A DNA stretch of 15,158 bases from SIG607 sp045537575 (lineage in GTDB: Bacteria > Bacillota > Clostridia > Oscillospirales > Acutalibacteraceae), in NCBI GenBank assembly GCA_045537575.1, contig JAZSPU010000012.1, positions 1-15,158 on the forward strand. The letters run 5' to 3'. Both the position numbers and the translations under genes were made by a program. Under the pieces are notes generated by a model. The model saw only the letters and a program-made list of their open reading frames with translations. It searched no databases and was not told the origin of the DNA. This document shows, piece after piece, positions 14,287 through 15,158 of this stretch (the stretch's first letter is position 1; each line of letters opens with the position of its first letter).

Positions 14287-14310
14287 CGCCCACTTGAATT
14301 CAAGTGGGCG
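14287..14310. terminator. Perfect 24-nt palindrome after galE, probable terminator
   Basis: A fully self-complementary sequence (CGCCCACTTGAA followed by its exact complement, centre GAATTC) starts 7 nt after the galE stop. It would form an 11- to 12-bp hairpin in either strand. The 3' flank is AATATTT rather than a clean T tract, so it may be a weak or Rho-assisted terminator, or a transcript-stabilising hairpin. Confidence 0.6.
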
Positions 14311-14327
14311 AATATTTGCCAATATAC

Positions 14328-14404
14328 GCGCTCGTAGCTCAGCAGGATAGAGCGTCCGCCTCCTAAGCGGAAGGTCGGGGATTCGAATTCCTTCGAGCGC
14401 GCCA
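14328..14404 (+). tRNA. tRNA-Arg (anticodon CCT)
   Basis: A full cloverleaf can be folded by hand. The acceptor stem GCGCTCG (14328-14334) pairs with CGAGCGC (14394-14400) over 7 bp. The D stem is GCTC/GAGC. The anticodon stem is TCCGC/GCGGA around the loop CTCCTAA, giving anticodon CCT at 14362-14364 (reads AGG). The T stem GGGGA/TCCTT contains two G-T pairs and closes the TTCGAAT loop. The discriminator is G and the CCA end is encoded (14402-14404). Confidence 0.97.
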
Positions 14405-14435
14405 AAAACCGTCTCGTAAGAGGCGGTTTTGTTTT
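14405..14435 (+). terminator. Terminator of tRNA-Arg
   Basis: An 11-bp stem with one G-T pair (AAAACCGTCTC, 14405-14415, with GAGGCGGTTTT, 14420-14430) and a GTAA loop, followed by GTTTT. It starts directly after the encoded CCA. Confidence 0.85.
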
Positions 14436-14470
14436 GCTGAAATCCGCATAAATGAAGGAATTTTGACATC

Positions 14471-14598
14471 TTGGCTCCCTCTGACGAGGGAGCTGTCAGC
14501 GAAGCTGACTGAGGGACAGATTTTTGCTTTTCCCACTTCTCTACCTCCGTCTTTTGCTACGCAAAATCCACCTCCCTCATCAGAGGGAGGCGCTTTTT
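14471..14598. repeat. Hairpin-rich, MITE-like intergenic repeat element
   Basis: About 128 nt without coding potential, ending in inverted copies. The left end has GCTCCCTCTGACGAGGGAG; the right end read on the other strand has GCCTCCCTCTGATGAGGGAG. Each end is itself a hairpin: 14474-14481 with 14486-14493, and 14571-14578 with 14583-14590. Two inner hairpins are GTCAGC-GAA-GCTGAC (14495-14509) and TTTTGC-TAC-GCAAAA (14552-14566). I recall very similar GAGGGAGCTG/CCTCCCTC elements in many copies between genes in gut Clostridia genomes. Only one copy is in this window, so repetition is from memory, not shown here. Confidence 0.7.
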
Positions 14599-14682
14599 CT
14601 TGCTAATTGCGATTAGCAGAAAATCGGAGTTTTACTAATTGCCTGCTAATTTGCACAGGCGTATGTTACATCCATAGACTTT

Positions 14683-14711
14683 TTGAATTTTTGAATAAAA
14701 TATGTTATAAT
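14683..14711 (+). promoter_or_regulatory. Sigma-A promoter of the second sigma factor gene
   Basis: TTGAAT (14683-14688), 17 nt, TATAAT (14706-14711), about 55 nt before the GTG start at 14766. The 14599-14682 stretch before it has no gene; it holds a TGCTAAT/ATTAGCA hairpin (14601-14618) and three CTAATT(T)GC copies. Confidence 0.88.
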
Positions 14712-14765
14712 TATTGTAACGTTTTGTAAGTTTCCCAATCTAATAGTTGAAAGGGCGGTGAAAAT

Positions 14766-15158
14766 GTGACTGAATTTGAAAAGCTTTTCAATGAAAACCG
14801 AGAATTTATTTTCAAATATCTAATGAAAATGACACGGGATATTACGCTATCCGAAGAATTGACACAAGAAACCTTTTTTCGTGCATATATGAACTATGCT
14901 TCTCTTAAAAACAAGGAAAAGGCTTCCGTGTGGCTGTGCCAAATCGCAAAGAATACATATTTTGCGTGGTATAACGAACAAAAGAAAAAAGATTCTCTCG
15001 ACGATCTCGAAGTGGCAAGCTGCGATATAAGCATAGAAGATGCCTTTATTCAAAAAGAGCTTTCCCAAAAAGCACTTATATGCTTGCACGAATTAGAAGA
15101 TCCGTATAAAGAAGTTTTTATGCTTTCTGTGTTTGGCGGTTTCTCGCTAAAAGACATT
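14766..15158 (+). CDS. ECF-like sigma-70 family sigma factor, 3' end outside the window
   Basis: 131 codons are visible and still open at the window end. Sigma region 2 spans about residues 5-75 (FNENREFIFKYLMKMTRDIT, then SEELTQETFFRAYMNYASL, with the usual E-L-x-Q-E-T-F helix, and WLCQIAKNTYFAWYNEQKKK). The start of region 4 is at the end (LHELEDPYKEVFMLSVFGGFSLKDI). Start is GTG 14766, with GGGCGGTG at 14753-14760 just upstream; the ATG at 14764 is followed directly by TGA in its own frame and cannot serve. Such genes are usually followed by an anti-sigma gene, which would lie to the right of the window. Its sequence is clearly different from the sigma factor at 3674-4183, and its promoter looks like sigma-A rather than autoregulated. 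Confidence 0.9.
   Translation, partial: MTEFEKLFNENREFIFKYLMKMTRDITLSEELTQETFFRAYMNYASLKNKEKASVWLCQIAKNTYFAWYNEQKKKDSLDDLEVASCDISIEDAFIQKELSQKALICLHELEDPYKEVFMLSVFGGFSLKDI

Noticed and set aside
14328..14404. tRNA-Arg as an attachment site of an integrated element
   Set aside because: No integrase gene and no second copy of the tRNA 3' end were found in the window.
14172..14469. Minus-strand small open frames over the galE end and tRNA-Arg
   Set aside because: They overlap the tRNA and the palindrome; tRNA antisense frames of this kind are common artefacts.

Overview
The window looks like chromosome from a low-GC, AT-rich Gram-positive anaerobe of the Clostridia, most plausibly an uncultured gut Oscillospiraceae/Ruminococcaceae-type organism. 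The reasons are strong GGAGG-type ribosome binding sites, sigma-A promoters with 17-nt spacers, a secreted dockerin protein, the gene order DUF512-der-plsY, a DnaD-domain gene paired with a DnaC-like loader gene, a membrane pyrophosphatase, and a hairpin-rich intergenic repeat of a kind I recall from gut Clostridia. The taxonomic call is inference; no rRNA is present.

Layout. At 1-231 there is the 3' end of an unrecognised gene with an in-frame TAG, then a terminator. At 376-2646 is a secreted GLUG-repeat / Ig-like / dockerin protein. It converges, across a bidirectional terminator, on a minus-strand two-gene operon (4183-2709): an ECF-like sigma factor, then a one-pass membrane protein with an anti-sigma-type N-terminus and an outward array of eight Cys/His modules. 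Next comes a minus-strand GtrA-like membrane protein (4785-4351) with its own promoter and terminator. On the plus strand, yceD-rpmF (4969-5681) ends at an intrinsic terminator and is followed at once by a DUF512 radical-SAM/PDZ gene, der and plsY (5754-9032). hppA (9164-11251) has its own extended -10 promoter and shares a bidirectional terminator with the minus-strand replication pair (DnaD-domain protein and DnaC/DnaI-like loader, 13159-11291). Overlapping divergent promoters then drive galE (13266-14279). After galE come a perfect palindrome, tRNA-Arg(CCT), its terminator, a MITE-like repeat, and a second sigma factor cut off by the window end.

How the genes fit together. Most of the window is housekeeping: 23S rRNA/large-subunit assembly (YceD, L32, Der), phospholipid synthesis (PlsY), ion pumping driven by pyrophosphate (HppA), replication initiation (DnaD/DnaC-like) and UDP-galactose supply (GalE), with GtrA perhaps in envelope glycosylation. 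The accessory part is at 1-4200. There a sigma/anti-sigma pair with a probably metal-binding or disulfide-rich extracellular array sits tail-to-tail with a dockerin protein, and the two units share a promoter-like block. The anti-sigma protein with its bead-like Cys/His array is the most unusual object in the window. The layout resembles the SigI/RsgI systems of cellulosome-forming Clostridia, but the protein families appear different.

Several starts were set by ribosome binding site or promoter position rather than by the longest open frame: 376, 4785, 4969, 7066 and 13159.
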